Assembly (NCBI GenBank): GCA_013397845.1
Contig: VZTG01001083.1
Location: forward strand, 62,001-126,000
Reading direction: 5' to 3'
Source of the DNA: Melanocharis versteri
Taxonomy: Eukaryota; Chordata; Aves; Passeriformes; Melanocharitidae
Length of the DNA: 64,000 nucleotides
The notes beneath the pieces were generated by a model. The model was not told where the DNA came from, made no database searches, and worked only from the letters and a program-made list of their open reading frames with translations. Position numbers and translations under genes: made by a program. Positions 37,515 through 51,548 of this stretch are shown here, piece after piece. Every line of letters starts with the position of its first letter. The first letter of the stretch is position 1.

Positions 37515-40500
37515 AAGAATAAAAGAAAAATCAGCAGCAGCCGAAGAAAGGTGCTGATAATAAAAGCATTAATATTATTTTAAAACATTTGAATTAAATA
37601 AAAAAAAAGGGGGACTAGGAATAAGGGATAGGAAATGAGATATTATAAGAGGATTAAAAGGGAGGCAGAATATTAAAAAACTCTTTCTTTTCTATTTCAT
37701 TCAAGAATGTTGTCCAAACAAAAAATTATCAAAAATGCAGTCAGGGCAGGAGCAGAAGAGAATCCAGTTTCTGAGAAGAGCATGCAAAATGCCAACTACT
37801 TTTGTATCCTTGGACCCGCAATAACATTGCAACGGTGCTAAGTTAAACAGTAACTCTCTGTCAGATGTCACATAGCTGCTTTTATGAGTATCTCTTATTG
37901 AACACAATCATTCAAATTGTGTTCAAAACAGCACATGGGTCTCAGATTGATGCTTCATGCCAGCAAGTTCCTGCTGGTGGAGAAGAAGCATCACTGTCCT
38001 TAGAATCAGCACTCCTCTCTTTTTTGATGTATGCTGAAAAAAAATAGGTTTAGGTGCATTTCTGCTGGATATTAAGATAAATTCTGCCTGGCATTCATAC
38101 TGTGGCACAACTGATATAATTTTTTCAGGGGAATTGTGATAGCAAATGAAAACATTTGTCTGATCTTATGAAAAGGTATACACAGGAAGTCCAATTGACT
38201 TCAGGGAGTTTTGTGTGCTTCAGGGAGATTGCCACTGTGTAGCACCCATCTGAAAATCTGCAGTTAAGTTACTTGTGAAAAATGCCAACATATACACAAT
38301 TAAACCAGTGACTGCAGGATGTCTATCTTCAGGTCAAACCCTATACTCTGCACCAACTATACAAAATTAATATGAATAGCTCCTCCACTGACCTCTAAAC
38401 CCAAACCAGATTTCAGTGTCCAGTGTGATTTGTCAAGACAAGCTTGAACACTTGCACAAACGAAATCGGTGATTACAGATGCAATTTTAGAAGTCTTTTC
38501 TGAATAAATGGCCTGAATTATGTGTACTTCTGCATCATAACTGGTATTCAAGATGGTCATAACCTTCCCTGTGTGAAAACTTTAGCAAAGTAAGCAACAT
38601 TTTTATTAGTATTTGTAGGTTTTTCCCCTGACCAAGGCAAAAATTGGACAAGCACTCTCTCTTTCAGAAAAACTCTCCCAAAACTGAAGACAAAAACAAG
38701 GCAAAAACTCCCCAACAACTCCAAAACACATTTTCAAGATATAGAGTATTACAAGCACAAGAAACACTACAAGCAAGGAGCATGGTGGTGACCCCTCCTT
38801 CTCCCCTTCAAGCAAACCAACTTTTCAAGTCTGGATGTTAAACCAAATGCTAATCTCCTATACCTGAATATTTAGAGAGGAAGAATTCTACACCAGCATG
38901 TAAGCAGTTGTATAGGAAGCAGATGGAAATGTCTTCTAAGTGAGTTAGAGAAAAAAGTGTCACTATCTTCATCATCCTGAACTGCCCACTCTCAAAATTA
39001 CTTGGTGTGAGAGCTGAAGGAGACATAATTTCATATGTCAATTTTCCACCCAGCTAATGTATCCATCACATTTTTTATTCCTTAGGAGTGACAACTTAGA
39101 CATTACTTCTATACATAAAATGTTAAAAATCTTATAAATCCCTTAATCCTATCCAGCTTCTACCTTTTCTTGGGATAGATTCTGCAGTCATTAAAATCAG
39201 TGGGAAAATATTGTTTAGTCAATGAGAGAAAAATAGGTTTTATGAAAAACATAAGTTATTGTTGGTTTGAAAACTAGGTCAGAATTTTTCCCCACTCATA
39301 CAGAAGGTGGTGGAAATCTTTGCAAGTCCCAAAGGGTGGAAATGAAGATGCAAGTCCCAAAGCATTACACCAATGGTTGTGCTGCAAGAATAAAAGCAGA
39401 GCTTGATCAATCCTTATTTCCTTCTACTTCTACCCACGGCTGTATGTATAAGGGGAAAAAAGGGCCGAGGGCAGATGAAAGAAAATAGCAGTTCTGTGGA
39501 ACTTGCTTCCTCCCACACTTAGCAGGTTAATAATGCCCTAGCACCAGAAGTAATTCATTCAATCCCCTTCACTCCTTTTTCGTATTTCCTCCAATCTGGC
39601 CTTTGGAGACTTTGGCGCTGGTCACTGGGATGCTGTGTCTAGTCATTCAGCAACACTGACCTCAGTGTTACCAGCCCTGCAAGCCTTCATTTTTCAGAAG
39701 TACTGCTTTTGTTTTCCTCTGAGTCACTGAAGTTTGTCATATATATTTCTGTTGAGAACTTTCTGAGACAAGGGGTTTTTTAGGTCAGTCATGGGACACA
39801 GAGCACGAGCACCCTGATCTCAGTGTGAAGTATTACCATACAGATATATAAGAATAATTTACTACACACATGAGTGTGATACAAACGAGTCAGCTACTCT
39901 AAGACATCCCATGTCATGAAGCTTGTGCTCATCCATAGATATTTATCTTGCTTGGAACTTAATGGCCATGGCCTGATCAAAGCAAAATTCATTAAAACTG
40001 GATGCTCCACAGGATTTCTCCTTGAGGATTCTAGAAATATCTTCTATGTCTACAGATGTGTACTTCTACCAAGCTTTATTGCTAATATATGTAATTGAAT
40101 AACTCTACTACACTTCCTCTGAGAAGCTTTTATTTAATTTACTGTGATTATCCCCAAAATAGGGGAAGGCTAAGAGTGACTTCATGTATGGGATGCAATA
40201 TACATCCTCTGTCTCAAGGCCAACAAAAGAATAGGTGCCTTTTGAGCAGTAGATGCCTGCAGGAGGATAATATACCCACCAGTTACTCAGCTGCTTCATC
40301 TGTCATTTTTATGAAGGCATGTCATGGTTGGACAGAGCAAAATTGCCTGTGAAAAGCTATGTGAGGAAAAAAGGGAGAGAGAAACAGGTAACTGCCTCTT
40401 CCTAAGTGCTAGATGAAATTAATGTTTATGGGGGAGGGGGGGAGAGCACACAGGAAAACAAACATAAGAAATAACTTTGTAAAATATATCTTCATACAAT

Positions 40501-43500
40501 ATCAGCCATCTCAATAGTGCTAAAATGCTGCAGTTGCTCCACTGCTATTACTAGTTACTTTAAAAGATAAATCGATGTGGAAATTAGAAAGTAGCAGATG
40601 TGAAGCAATCTTCAGCATAAATTCCTTCACACTTCTTATTAACTGTGGTTAAGATTTTAGTCATCAAACACCCTTTAGTTCAGACAATAAAAGCAAAGAA
40701 AGAAAAATTTAACTGTTTTTCAGCGTTGCAAGCCCACTGAGCTCTATAATTTGCTGAAGATTTGTTTTCTGACACTTTCACCAGAAAAGGGGAGAGTGGG
40801 GGAGGGAGTGGAGAAGTATTTCTCCAAAAGCATTCTGACCCACAAAAAGACCCAACTGTATATGTTGGGAAACATGTCCAAACACTTCTCTATTTAAGTC
40901 TTTCTTCTCTTTCAGTAAAGTGTCAGTAGCTCTTTGAATAGCTATTGGCCTTGGCCAAGACCCTAGTGAAAGGCAACAGATGTTGCTAAGATTGTACCCA
41001 GGCTATCCTCTATCCTGTTTCGTTTCTGAAAGGGAAAAAGAGAGAAAGGGAGAAGAAAACTTGCTTTAAATCACTGGACCATTTTGTACTTCAGCAAATC
41101 TGTTTGCACATGCTCGACTGGCCTCGCAGAAAAGGCTGAGCCTTTTGCATTCAGCCTGAGGTCAGTCCTAATGCTCTGTTCAGTGGTCCACACTCCTTTC
41201 ACATGGAGCAGCTGCTTCTGATTGCTAGAACAAATTGAGGTGATTCAGGCCACCAGCAGGGCCACGGTACAAGTGCTTTTCACCAGAAAGGGAGGGAAAG
41301 CCTTAGAACAGGACCAACTGGGGCTGCCCACAATAAACCGTAGGATTAATTTGATACAGTCAATATTAAGACATGCTCTTGCTGAAAAGTGGGCCATAAT
41401 GACATAAACTACAAGACAGTTGGACTGAAAGAAGAGGGAAGAAAGTGGTGTTCAAACATTTATTAAGTTACACCTAATTATTTAATTGGGGGACATTTAA
41501 GATGGTAATACTGACAGTTCAGGCTTGGGAATGTCTTGCTGTTTAACCCCTGGCAGAATATTTTTGATGCAAGTGGGATTCACGATCAGTTGCGTTATCA
41601 TCCCCCTCACAATATTGTTCGAAACATTGAATGCAAGTTCTCTAGACTATTTCTGTGATCAGTTTACAGAGAAGAATAATCAACAGCACTATTTCCTACC
41701 ATCTTTTTCAACCTGTTTCGGTGACTGGAAGTGGCTACAGAGCTGCTACCCAAGGAAAAAGAAAAAGAAAAAAAAGGGGGGAAAAAAGGATTTGGTATTT
41801 ACCTCTTTTTAAAATTCTTTCCCATCTATTAAAGAGATGAGAGCATAGAGCAGAGAAATATGAAGGCAAAACCCTCCCCCTTTCCCTGGTGCAGCCAAGC
41901 TCCTGCATCACTTGCTTCAGTCCCAGATATTAGATCACAGTATTTTCTGCTGTGTGAAGGATCAGGCCAACAGCTAGTCGAGTCTGAGGCCGAACAAAAC
42001 AATACAGTACTGCATTAAGGCACGATACCAAGCACTTACCACTTCAAAAGGAAGCACGCTTTGATGCCTCTGAAAGGAAAGCAAAATCTCTACAGATAGA
42101 TAGGTAATTTTACCAGACTGGTCAAAAAAAACCCGAGTGCTAATGTTAATTCATAAAACTGTGGATTTAAGATCAGGGGAAATTAGGAATTACAGCATTT
42201 AGTCTGGCTCTGCATTTAGATAGAAAGGCTAGGTATAGCACACGGCCTTTGAAGTAGAGCTATCCAAGAGGTAGCTTAGTAAGCTAAAGAAGAAAGAAGA
42301 AAGATCTTACTATTTACTTAATTAGCAGGTATAGAAACAGAATTTAAGGGAAAATATGTGCAAAAAACTGGCCTTTTAACTCAGAAAAATTGAGATGTAG
42401 AAAAGTGTCCAAATAATATGCTAGAATCTGTGATACAGGACTCCACAAAAACAAAAATAAAATTGAAAATATCTTTTAACTTCTTGAATTATGGACACAA
42501 AACTAAGTTACATCTCAATTTTCCTTTATTAGCATTGCATCCTATTACTTGCCACTGTTGTCACATAGAAAAATAAAAAGAAAAAAGAAAAAGCTGCATG
42601 TTCAAAGAAAAGTTTAAAAAGAAGACCAGGAGGAGTTGTATCTGTAATAGCAAGTTAACTTTTTTATTCTCCTCAAAAACAATAAGTAAGTACATATATA
42701 TATAATGAAATCTTCATACCACTTCTTAAAACTTTCTTTTCTTTAAGGCATTGCATTTAATAAGTGTATGAGCTTTGAATAGCTGCATCAGAAAACTCAC
42801 TCCCAATTGTAATATGTGGTATTCAGCTAGGCAAGGGGTGGAATTGTGTGTTTCAGTACCACTGACAACAAAGCCAGCTGAGACATTCCTTTTCTCCTTC
42901 CTTCCTGCCCCCGGGGCTGGCACTTACTCTCTGTTCAGTTAGGGTGACATCACATGTGTGAGTCTACATTGCGAAATAGATCAGTTCAACAATTCAAGTT
43001 AAATCAAGCAATAAAAAAAAAAGGAAAAATAAAGTTTTCAATTAATTTTGGTTAACATGTATTGCTTCTCTGACCAACTTCACAGCATGAGTCCATGTGT
43101 AACTATGCAGAACAAAGAGTAGGGATGAGAGGGCAGAAGCAAGCAAATCAAACTTACACTTTCAGTTCCCTTCACAAACTTTCTGAAGATTCCTTCTTTG
43201 GGAAGCTTAATGTAAAAAGTATTTGGGCATATCTGCTGTTTTATTACCTGGACTTGATCTCATTCTGCTAGTTGGATATACGCTCTTCTGGCCTTCTCTT
43301 CTGGTCTTTTTTCAAGCCTCTGCCAAGTCATAGTTTCCTGAGGTACAGATATCAAATGAGAAAAGGGAAGGAATTGAACCTTACCAAGGTCTTCAGTGGC
43401 AAGTTCTGGAGACGGAAATGGAGCCTTCTGGGATTAATCTGACAAGAAAGATCAGAGTCACTTCAGCATGCTTCTGCCTACACTTGCCAGATTTATACAG

Positions 43501-46500
43501 CAAGTAAGCAGGAATGTATGACTGACAGCGTCAAACACTGCTGAGGAGAACAGTAGAAAGGGTATGGGCATTTGCCAGTTGTCAGTCTGATGTGATACAG
43601 GCTTTAATGAGATAGGCACCAGGGTATAGAAATGGACTAAATACATGTTTGATAGAAGCAAATTCTCATTTGGGCTTCTACACAGTTTCTTCTTGTGCAT
43701 AGAAGAAAATAAAATAATAGTGAGTGTGCAGCAGCTTGTGCCTGCCCTTTCTGGATAGTACATCCTATTTTAAAAAATAATATCAGTTCCCATACATTCA
43801 TTTTGAGGTACAGGGCTCAATATTCAGGTGTGCATATTGTTTTGGAGACACAAAAAAAAAAGGAATTATATATACGTTTGCGTGTGTGTATACGCTTCAG
43901 CAGAATGTAGCCTAAATCCCAAATACTCAAGCCCTCAGCATTTTAGCAGATAAACTACTGGAGAAAAGAAATTTTAAAGACCTCCTCATTAGAGAGAATT
44001 CGTGGATGGTTATTGCTATGTCATGTTTTAATAAAGGTACCATCCATATCATATTAGCTGTGCTCCAGGCACTTTCAATACTGAAAGGAACAGGCAAGAA
44101 CCATACAGATCTAAGTCTGAGCTCCTGTATGTGTATGCCTCCTAATTGGTAGCACTGACCAAAGGTCTATAAGAGTCTCTGATGAGTACGACATGAAAAA
44201 GAAAAAAACTACAAAGCTTATTGTTACAGAGATTTTTACATTCTTAAAGGGTTAGTACTACTTGGGATAGTTAACAAAATACATAATAGAAGCAGGCAAT
44301 ATAACTGATTTAGAATTTAAAGAGCCTTTTGAAAGATTTCTTCTTTTGAGGATATTAAGCAATGAGAGGGGATGATGCACAGTCATGTCATGGATTAAAA
44401 ACTAATTAGGAGAGAGAACACAGAGTAGAAATGTATTCCAGCTCACAACCCAGAAGTGAGTGATTGTTTTCACACAGCAGTGCCAGAGCAAACCTTATTT
44501 TCACAAAACTGCACTCATTGCTCTCCAGTATCTTTACAAATTAAAGAAAAACTAAATCAAAACACTATTTCAAAACCTCCTTCTTTACTTTTTCACTATA
44601 ACTGGTATAGAGTGATCTTCAATGTCCAAAGGATACCATGAATTTTAGTTTTGTTCTTGACTAGTTACCTGGAAGAAAGAAGTAATAAAGAAATTTCAAG
44701 ATTAGCATAGTGTCTCTTTTTCTACCCGAAGCAAGCCGATGAAAACTGAAGGAGAGTGTTCAGCTCTGAAGTGATTCCTTTCTCTGCAGATAACTGCACT
44801 GGTGGTGGTTGGTATGCAGGATGGTCACCTGACTAATTTCTTGTTTACCTGAGGTACCTACATTTGGCATGTTGGCACTTCCAGGACTGTCAAGAAGACT
44901 AGACAGCAATTCAGAGATTTCTCCCACTATGGATCCACAGGAATACTTCAGGGCAAATTACGCCCATTTTATCCCTTTCTAGTTGTTCATGGGCTCCCTT
45001 CAATAATGATTATTTGCTAACCAGGACCTCTGGCACCCATTAGCATATGGCCATGCTGAAGAGGTGGGTGATGCTCGCAATGCCATGCTGGCTGCAGAGG
45101 GTACCCCAGTGAGAACTCATTATCTCAGTTTCGTTCATAAGCCTCACTCTCTTTGGTCCTTGAGGCCACAAACTGCAGGTAGTCTTCTAATGAAGTTAGG
45201 AGCCTAAGGTAAGGAACTTCTCTACAAAGTACAAAGCTTTTTACTGCACAGGGATCTGCTATCTTCCTTCTTTTTAAAACTGAACAGAACCTGATAAGAG
45301 ATACAGTGAATATAGGCTGAAAGGCTAACAAATTACGAATGTAATCAAGGATTTAGCATGAATTTCAGGCATCTTTTCCCTAAGAAGGGACTTCACTCAT
45401 TCCCACTTGTGCAGTATCATTTTAGTCTTTTGCCAGTATCTTTAAGGTCTATCAAAAATTATCCAAATGAAAGAGAAACCAAAAGATTATGAAGGGTTTT
45501 GATATTAATTTAGTTTTAAACCCAGAATAAAGAAATGATTTATGGGTGAGAGGATTAGTATATACAGATAGTTACACTGCACTACAATCCCCTGATAGAG
45601 AAATAAAACCTCAGAGAAGTAGAACATGGATGCAAAATAGTTGACTGAAAATGAGATCATGCATAACAGAGGTAATGAAGGTTTTAGGAAATGAAAAGGA
45701 GCTAAGGGTTGAAGTTGGCTTGCACACAGCATTTTTGTTTGAGAAACCCTCGCACGATTGTAAGAGTTAGGGCAGCCCACTGGTTCACTCAATTGCTTCC
45801 TTGTACAACTGCCAGAAACTTTTCTTCACCCTCATCTACTTGGAGAACTTAGCTTTTTTTGCACACAATACATAAAGTACTATATTTTTGTACATAGAGA
45901 CATACTGAAGTGCTTCATGATTCAGGGTTGAATCTCTGGTTGCAACTGAAAAAATATCAAAAGTGGAGGCAGACTATGTGATATGAAGTGCCTGTGGAGA
46001 GGGCTCCAGGACTTCAAAGCATCTGACACTGGCCACTTTCTCAGACAGTGACTTCTCAGGATAGGCTTTGGATCTGAATCAATATCACAATTCCTGTGTA
46101 ATAATAGCAAAAAGTGGCCACAGAACTAGTCACAATTTTGCAGAAACACTTCTAAGTGTATATAATGTGAACATAGAGTCCTGTCTTTACCTTTCTTCAA
46201 CAATTCAATGATGTGCTCTTTCACACAAGTTTTACCCAATATGGAAGGATGTATCTATTACTGAACACTTTAAAATTATGTGTTGTGAAAGTGGGAAATA
46301 GCTAAAGGAGTTGCATGATATTATGCTAAAAATAAGTCATCTTTTATGTAATGCCCTGCTTCCTCAAAGCACTTTAAAAGCACGAACTAATCAATACTTA
46401 ATAGAGTACACATTAATATTATTTTTTATTTGTGAATTACCCTTAACTATTTTACTTAAACAGACAAGAAAAAACAATGGTAATAATTTCTTGTAAAACC

Positions 46501-46745
46501 GTTTTAATATCTTCACCTTCCTTTTTGATAGAATTAAATCACCAACATCTTGAAATAAAAGCATTTCACTGTTGTTAAATTTAAATATAATTTACTTAGC
46601 AGCCAAAATGGTACCCTCACCAGTTCTAAAATCTGACAGTCATGTTATTTTTAATATTTTCGTTATCCTTCTTCTTTTTTATTTACCATATTTTGAGATT
46701 TGCCTAATCCACACTTATCATTCCATATGTCTGGTTTTGTATCTA

Positions 46746-46787
46746 TGTGTGTATGTGTGCGTGGACACACACACACACACACACACA
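46746..46787 (+). repeat. TG-rich run followed by (AC)n
   Basis: A TG-rich stretch (46746-46763) is directly followed by a perfect AC run of 23 bases (46765-46787). The two halves are complementary, so the site can form a hairpin. Confidence 0.9.
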
Positions 46788-47116
46788 TACATAGAAAGAT
46801 GAATAGCTCCTTCACTACGTAGTCAGACAATGCTCTCACTGAAGTCAAAAAGAATTTTATTAACCATACGGTGAAGATTTAGGATGCAGATCTCTCCTGA
46901 AGACAAAGTGTTCCATAAAGAAATATTCTTCAACTCCTCCAGGCTACATAGGCTTGAAAATATGTAATGGAGCTGAAAATCACAAAAAAACCAAGAACAA
47001 GCTCCCTTCCATTCCGGAAGGTCTCATTAATATACTAATTTACATTCAGTATATTTTGACTTCCCTCCATACCTTATGAAGTACCCTATGATACTTTGTT
47101 TGGTGTTGTTCAAGTA

Positions 47117-47160
47117 AGGAAAAAAAAAAAGAAAGAAAAGAAGAAAAGAAAAAAAAAAGG
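47117..47160 (+). repeat. A/G-rich low-complexity tract
   Basis: Polypurine run made of A tracts with scattered G. Similar A-rich runs occur at 33678-33715, 47770-47784, 57929-57943 and 59845-59862. None is attached to a recognisable retroposed body. Confidence 0.85.
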
Positions 47161-48290
47161 CATAAGTAACAAAAACCCCACAAAAAGGTGTAGGATAATG
47201 TGAGACTAAGTCACCCTGAGATAGCACATTCCTTAAAATACTGGAACTGCGGTTTTGGACTTATTTTGCAATTTTCAGTTCAGAGTAAAATATTGTTCTC
47301 AGTTTGACTAGACTGAAAGTATAATTTGGATACTTTTCTATTAGGAGGCAATTACAAAGGGGATGTAACTACTTACCAGCTTAGAAGCCTCCAAACCATT
47401 TTATGCTCTTGCCTAGGATATACAAAAGTGTTTGAATGTTGTTTCAAATGACAAACTTAAAGGGAAATTCCACTTTAAAAGGCAACTCCCAGAAAAACCC
47501 TACAGTACAAGGTGCATGAAATATTATGCTAGCTAATTAACATATCAGCTACTCTGATGTAACAAAATAAAACTGATAAAATTTGTCACTTTAGAATTTT
47601 GCCACTGTAGAATAGCTGAGGGTTACACAGGTTAACTGACCTTTTCATCAGACACAGTGACAACACTCACAGAATAACTGCAGAAGAAATCTGATATAGA
47701 TTGCCATCCAAATATATTTAGCCCTTAGTGGTTCAATTATTCAGTCCAATAGCAGTCCTTACATTTAGAAAAAAAAAAAAAAAAGAGTACAGAAGAAATT
47801 AAGAGAAAAGTGCATCATAATTTAACAGAAGAAATCTGTAAAAGAAGAACAGGAATAAGTCATAGTTCAATTATGCTGCAGTCTGTTAAAAGTCCTAAAA
47901 TATATAGCATAAGCCATGAAAACTTGCATATCCAATTAAATACATTAAGAGTGAGTTTTTGGTTTCTTTTCCTGAAACTGAATTCTCAATTTAGCTTTGG
48001 TTGCCCAAGTAATATTTATGACATCCTGAAATCTTTCTATAGGGAGAGTTTAAGGAAATTTATTTGTATGAAGTGGAGGAGGAGAAAATATTTCTAGAGT
48101 TTTTTAACTTCAATTGTTATTTTCAATCAATAAAAGTATCCCCCTTGAAAAACCTAAACCTAAGTATTTTTCTAGTTGTTTAATGTTCAGTAAATACAGC
48201 AGTCTTAACACAGAAAAGGACCCAAAGAGCACATAAACTAAATTTGTTCTTAAGAAATATCATGGCTACACACAGTCACTTTGTCCCGAG

Positions 48291-48316
48291 CATAATCTGT
48301 AATTACAGAGATTATG
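48291..48316. promoter_or_regulatory. Near-palindrome with TGTAATTACA core
   Basis: CATAATC, then the perfect 10-bp palindrome TGTAATTACA (48298-48307), then GA and GATTATG. The outer arms CATAATC and GATTATG are exact inverted copies. TAATTA is a homeodomain core site, so paired homeodomain binding is plausible. Regulatory function is inferred only. Confidence 0.3.
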
Positions 48317-50421
48317 GCAAAGGGCATTACTCTACTGCTTTTTACAATGCATTTCATAAGAAAATATATTTTAAAAGAGCATTTATTCTCAAATTAAAAG
48401 AAGAATGATGCAAAAAAACCTGATGCCTGGTGAGGTTACTACTTTCTTAGAGGATGAAGGAATTGCACTAGATATTAAATGTCCTCTACACTTTCAAAAA
48501 TCATAGTCATCCATCAGACACTGAAATGTATAAAAAACAATTAAAACACTCATCTATTTTACTGTAATGTGGAATGAAGAAACCTTGAGTAAAAATGCAT
48601 AGTGCTATCTTTAAGACATAAAAGAATATTTTAATGCAATATACAAACAGCCAAAAGAAATCTGTGTTTGTAAGAAGAAAAATATTGATTTAAAAAAAAA
48701 AGAAAGAAAGAAAAGCAGATCTGAAGGAAGGATTCACTATTTATTACTTATAAATAAAGTCCTTTAATATCTACAGTGAACTTTTAATTCCCTGGGTATA
48801 AAGTAATAATCATTGTAAACTGTGAATACATAGACCTCTCAGCCTTATGGCTGGCTGGAATGAGCATTACAGCATTACAGCTGCAAATGTGTGCTACAAC
48901 CACAATTTCTAATTTTAACTATGTGGAACACTGGACCGATTTGTTAAACCTGAACATAACTCTGTCCCTAGCAAAGCTGCTCATACTTAGATGAGCTTGT
49001 TGACAGTAAGAACATCAATACTGTAAGACTTACAGGTTCATGAAGATGTAGATGATACTTCATTTCTTAAAATAAAAATACCTCATTCTTCTACCTTTAG
49101 TTCTTACAGTAGATTCTGTATATCTGGGGAATACATTGCGAACTTTGTTACCAAAGTCTGGAATGTAAATACACACTGAAAATTATGAGTGTAAGAATAT
49201 GAAAAATTCAGTTAGTTGCTTGGTTCATCACCAGTAGTTCTGAGATGCAATCAGAAAAAAAAAATGTAGAGTCACTTTTCAGGTCAATCCACTTAGTTTA
49301 GAAGAAAAAAATGCATCAAACTGACCTGCTTGGATGTTACAAGTTAAATCAATAACCCTACACTTTAGAATTAATGTAGATGCTGAATCAACACAAGACC
49401 TATTAAAATGAGTGTAAAAGGGTTAAACTGCAATACATTATATATATCTAAATGCATTCATTAGTCTGCACATATAGCTTCTCAAATGAATGAGTAGTAT
49501 GCAATTTGTATATTGAAACAGCTCTGTAAATAATGCAAGTCCTCTGAAATCACACTATTTTTAATTGTAGAGCAGCTAAATTTAGACATTGAATGTTTCA
49601 AATTTCTTTTTTATATTTTGGAATATTAGCCTCTCTTTCTTGTCTAGAGAGACCCTCTACTTCACTCTTGGTACTTGTTCATATCACTGATGAACAATCT
49701 CCCAAAACATAAAATGTTCTTCTGGGCAGAGATCCCAGGTAAGGAACCACAGGAACTGAAGGATCCAATGACTAATAGAACTGTGTTTCAAGTCATCCAT
49801 GGGGTCAGTTTTCTGTGGCACAGCAAGATTTATATGAACAAAATGTATTCTCCACTCAGCTTTCATTTGCCTGAGCCTGAGAATCAGGATTCCAGCTCCA
49901 TAAATTTATTGAATCTCCTCTTTGAAAAGAATTACATAAGCTGCGTTTAACCTGGCCTTGGTTTTCTTTAGAGATTGCTCAATAACTGATTTGCTCTCCA
50001 CTTTTGTTTTGACCTCTATTTCATGTTGATTTGGGGGCATTTTGCTGACAAATTCACCGCAACACTTTCTTTGCAGCAGCTTGCCCTGTAGCTGAACTCG
50101 GTGGAGAGAAAGCACAAGGTATAGGGCTGATATTCTTGCTCTTTCAAAGTGCATGTACACAGCTTTGAAATAGATTTAAAGCCCTTGCCACAATTTCTTG
50201 GACACGTTAACCAGGACCATCCTTGCTCATGTGAAATATAAATGGCAACAAAAAGAAGTGTCAAAAAAGGGGAACACCCCCTCCTCCCATCCCACCCAAA
50301 AAAAAGTCAGGAAAATCTCCCCAAGGAATACTAGCTTGGGTAGAATATTACTTATCTTAGTTTCTACCATATCATCAAAAGAGGCTCCTGGAGCAAGAGA
50401 CATTGCATCACTGGGCACAAG

Positions 50422-50426
50422 GCAGG
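50422..50426 (+). repeat. Target-site duplication, left copy (GCAGG)
   Basis: The five bases immediately before the LTR are identical to the five immediately after it, marking retroviral integration. Confidence 0.85.
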
Positions 50427-51543
50427 TGTACCGGGTTTGCATGGTCAGGTTTTGGTAGTGGGGGAGCTACAGGGTGGCATCTGTGAGAAGCTGACAGAAG
50501 CTTCCTCCATGTCCAGCAGGGACAATGCCAGCTGGCTCCAAGATGGAAGTGCCACTGGCCAATATTGGGACAATTAGAAATGGTGGTAATGACTCCATGG
50601 TAACATATTTAAGAAAAAGAGAACAATAAAAAAAGTTATTGTGCAGATCTAACTGTGGCCAGAGAAGAGCGGAGTAAGAATATGTGAAAGGAACAACTAT
50701 GTAGACACTAAGGTCAGTGGAAAAAGAAGGGCAGCAGCTGAGATTCCCCTGCAGCTGGAGCTGAGATTCCCCTGCAGCCTGTAGGACAGACAATGGTAAA
50801 GCAGCTGAGCCCCTGCAGCACATGAAGGACCATGGGGATGCAGAGATCCCCACCTGTAGCCTATGGAGGAGACCCACGCTGGAACAGGTGGATGCCTGAG
50901 AGGAGGCTGTAAATCCATGGGATGCCCATGGTGGAGAAGGATCCAGGCAGGGACCTGCAGACCCATGGAGAGAGGAGCCCATACTGGATCAGGTTTCCTG
51001 GTAGGAATTGTGACTCTGTGGAGGACCCATGCTGGAGCAGGCTGTGCCTAAAGGACTGCACCCCACAGAAGAGTGACTTACGTCGCAGCAGTTCAAGGAG
51101 AACTGTTGCCCATGGGATGGACTCATGTTGGAATTCATGGAGAACTATATCCAATGGGAGGCACCCCACGCTGGAGCAGCAGAAAGATTCCTCTCCCTGG
51201 GCAACAGCAGAAACAACATGTGATGAACTGACCATAACCCCCATTCCTTGTCTCCCTGCAGAGCTGGGGGAAGAGATAGAGCTGGGAAGGAAGGAAGGGT
51301 GAGGGAAAGGTGTTTTTAAGGTCTTATTTTACTTCTCATTATCTTGATCTGATTTTGTTAGTAATACATTTAATCAATATCTCTAATTCAAGCCTGTTTT
51401 GCCCATGGTATTTGGTGAGTGATCTCTCCTAGTTCTTATCTCAACCCATGAACCCTTTGCTAAATTTCCTCTTCCCTTACAGAGGAGAGTGATGGAGAAG
51501 GTTTGGTGGGTGCCTGGCATCCAGCCAGAGTGAAGCCCCTGCA
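50427..51543 (+). mobile_element. Solo LTR of an avian ERVL-like retrovirus
   Basis: The element starts TGTACCGGG and ends CCCTGCA, so it has TG...CA ends, and is 1117 bp long. It is flanked by a perfect 5-bp duplication, GCAGG. No retroviral internal sequence adjoins either side, so it is a solo LTR left by recombination between the two LTRs of a provirus. The 5-bp duplication fits class III (ERVL) elements. I recognise the start, the part beginning TTTAAGGTCTTATTTTACTT and the GGTGAGTGATCTCTCC region as a common avian LTR family, but cannot name the subfamily. A 23-bp unit is tandemly doubled inside it (50737-50759 and from 50760). Open frames on both strands here have no visible protein homology. 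Confidence 0.88.
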
Positions 51544-51548
51544 GCAGG
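51544..51548 (+). repeat. Target-site duplication, right copy (GCAGG)
   Basis: This is the right-hand partner of the duplication at 50422-50426. Confidence 0.85.

Larger units (their letters stand above)
33616..50421. other. 5' flank of CDH7, non-coding
   Basis: About 17 kb of AT-rich sequence. I see no exon with recognisable protein similarity and no RNA gene. Contents I can support are the LINE relic at 37284, the TG/AC repeat at 46746, the palindrome at 48291 and several A-rich tracts. The segment at 41100-41410 is somewhat richer in GC and has a short open frame without recognisable homology. Confidence 0.7.

Noticed and set aside
41222..41407. Open frame containing GLPTINRRINLIQSILRHALAEK as an exon or retroelement piece
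   Set aside because: It looks protein-like but I recognise no family, and there are no convincing splice sites. It is too short to support a call.
50467..51302. Open frames of 120-170 codons around 50.5-51.3 kb as genes
   Set aside because: They lie wholly inside the solo LTR, on both strands, and show no retroviral or cellular protein motif.
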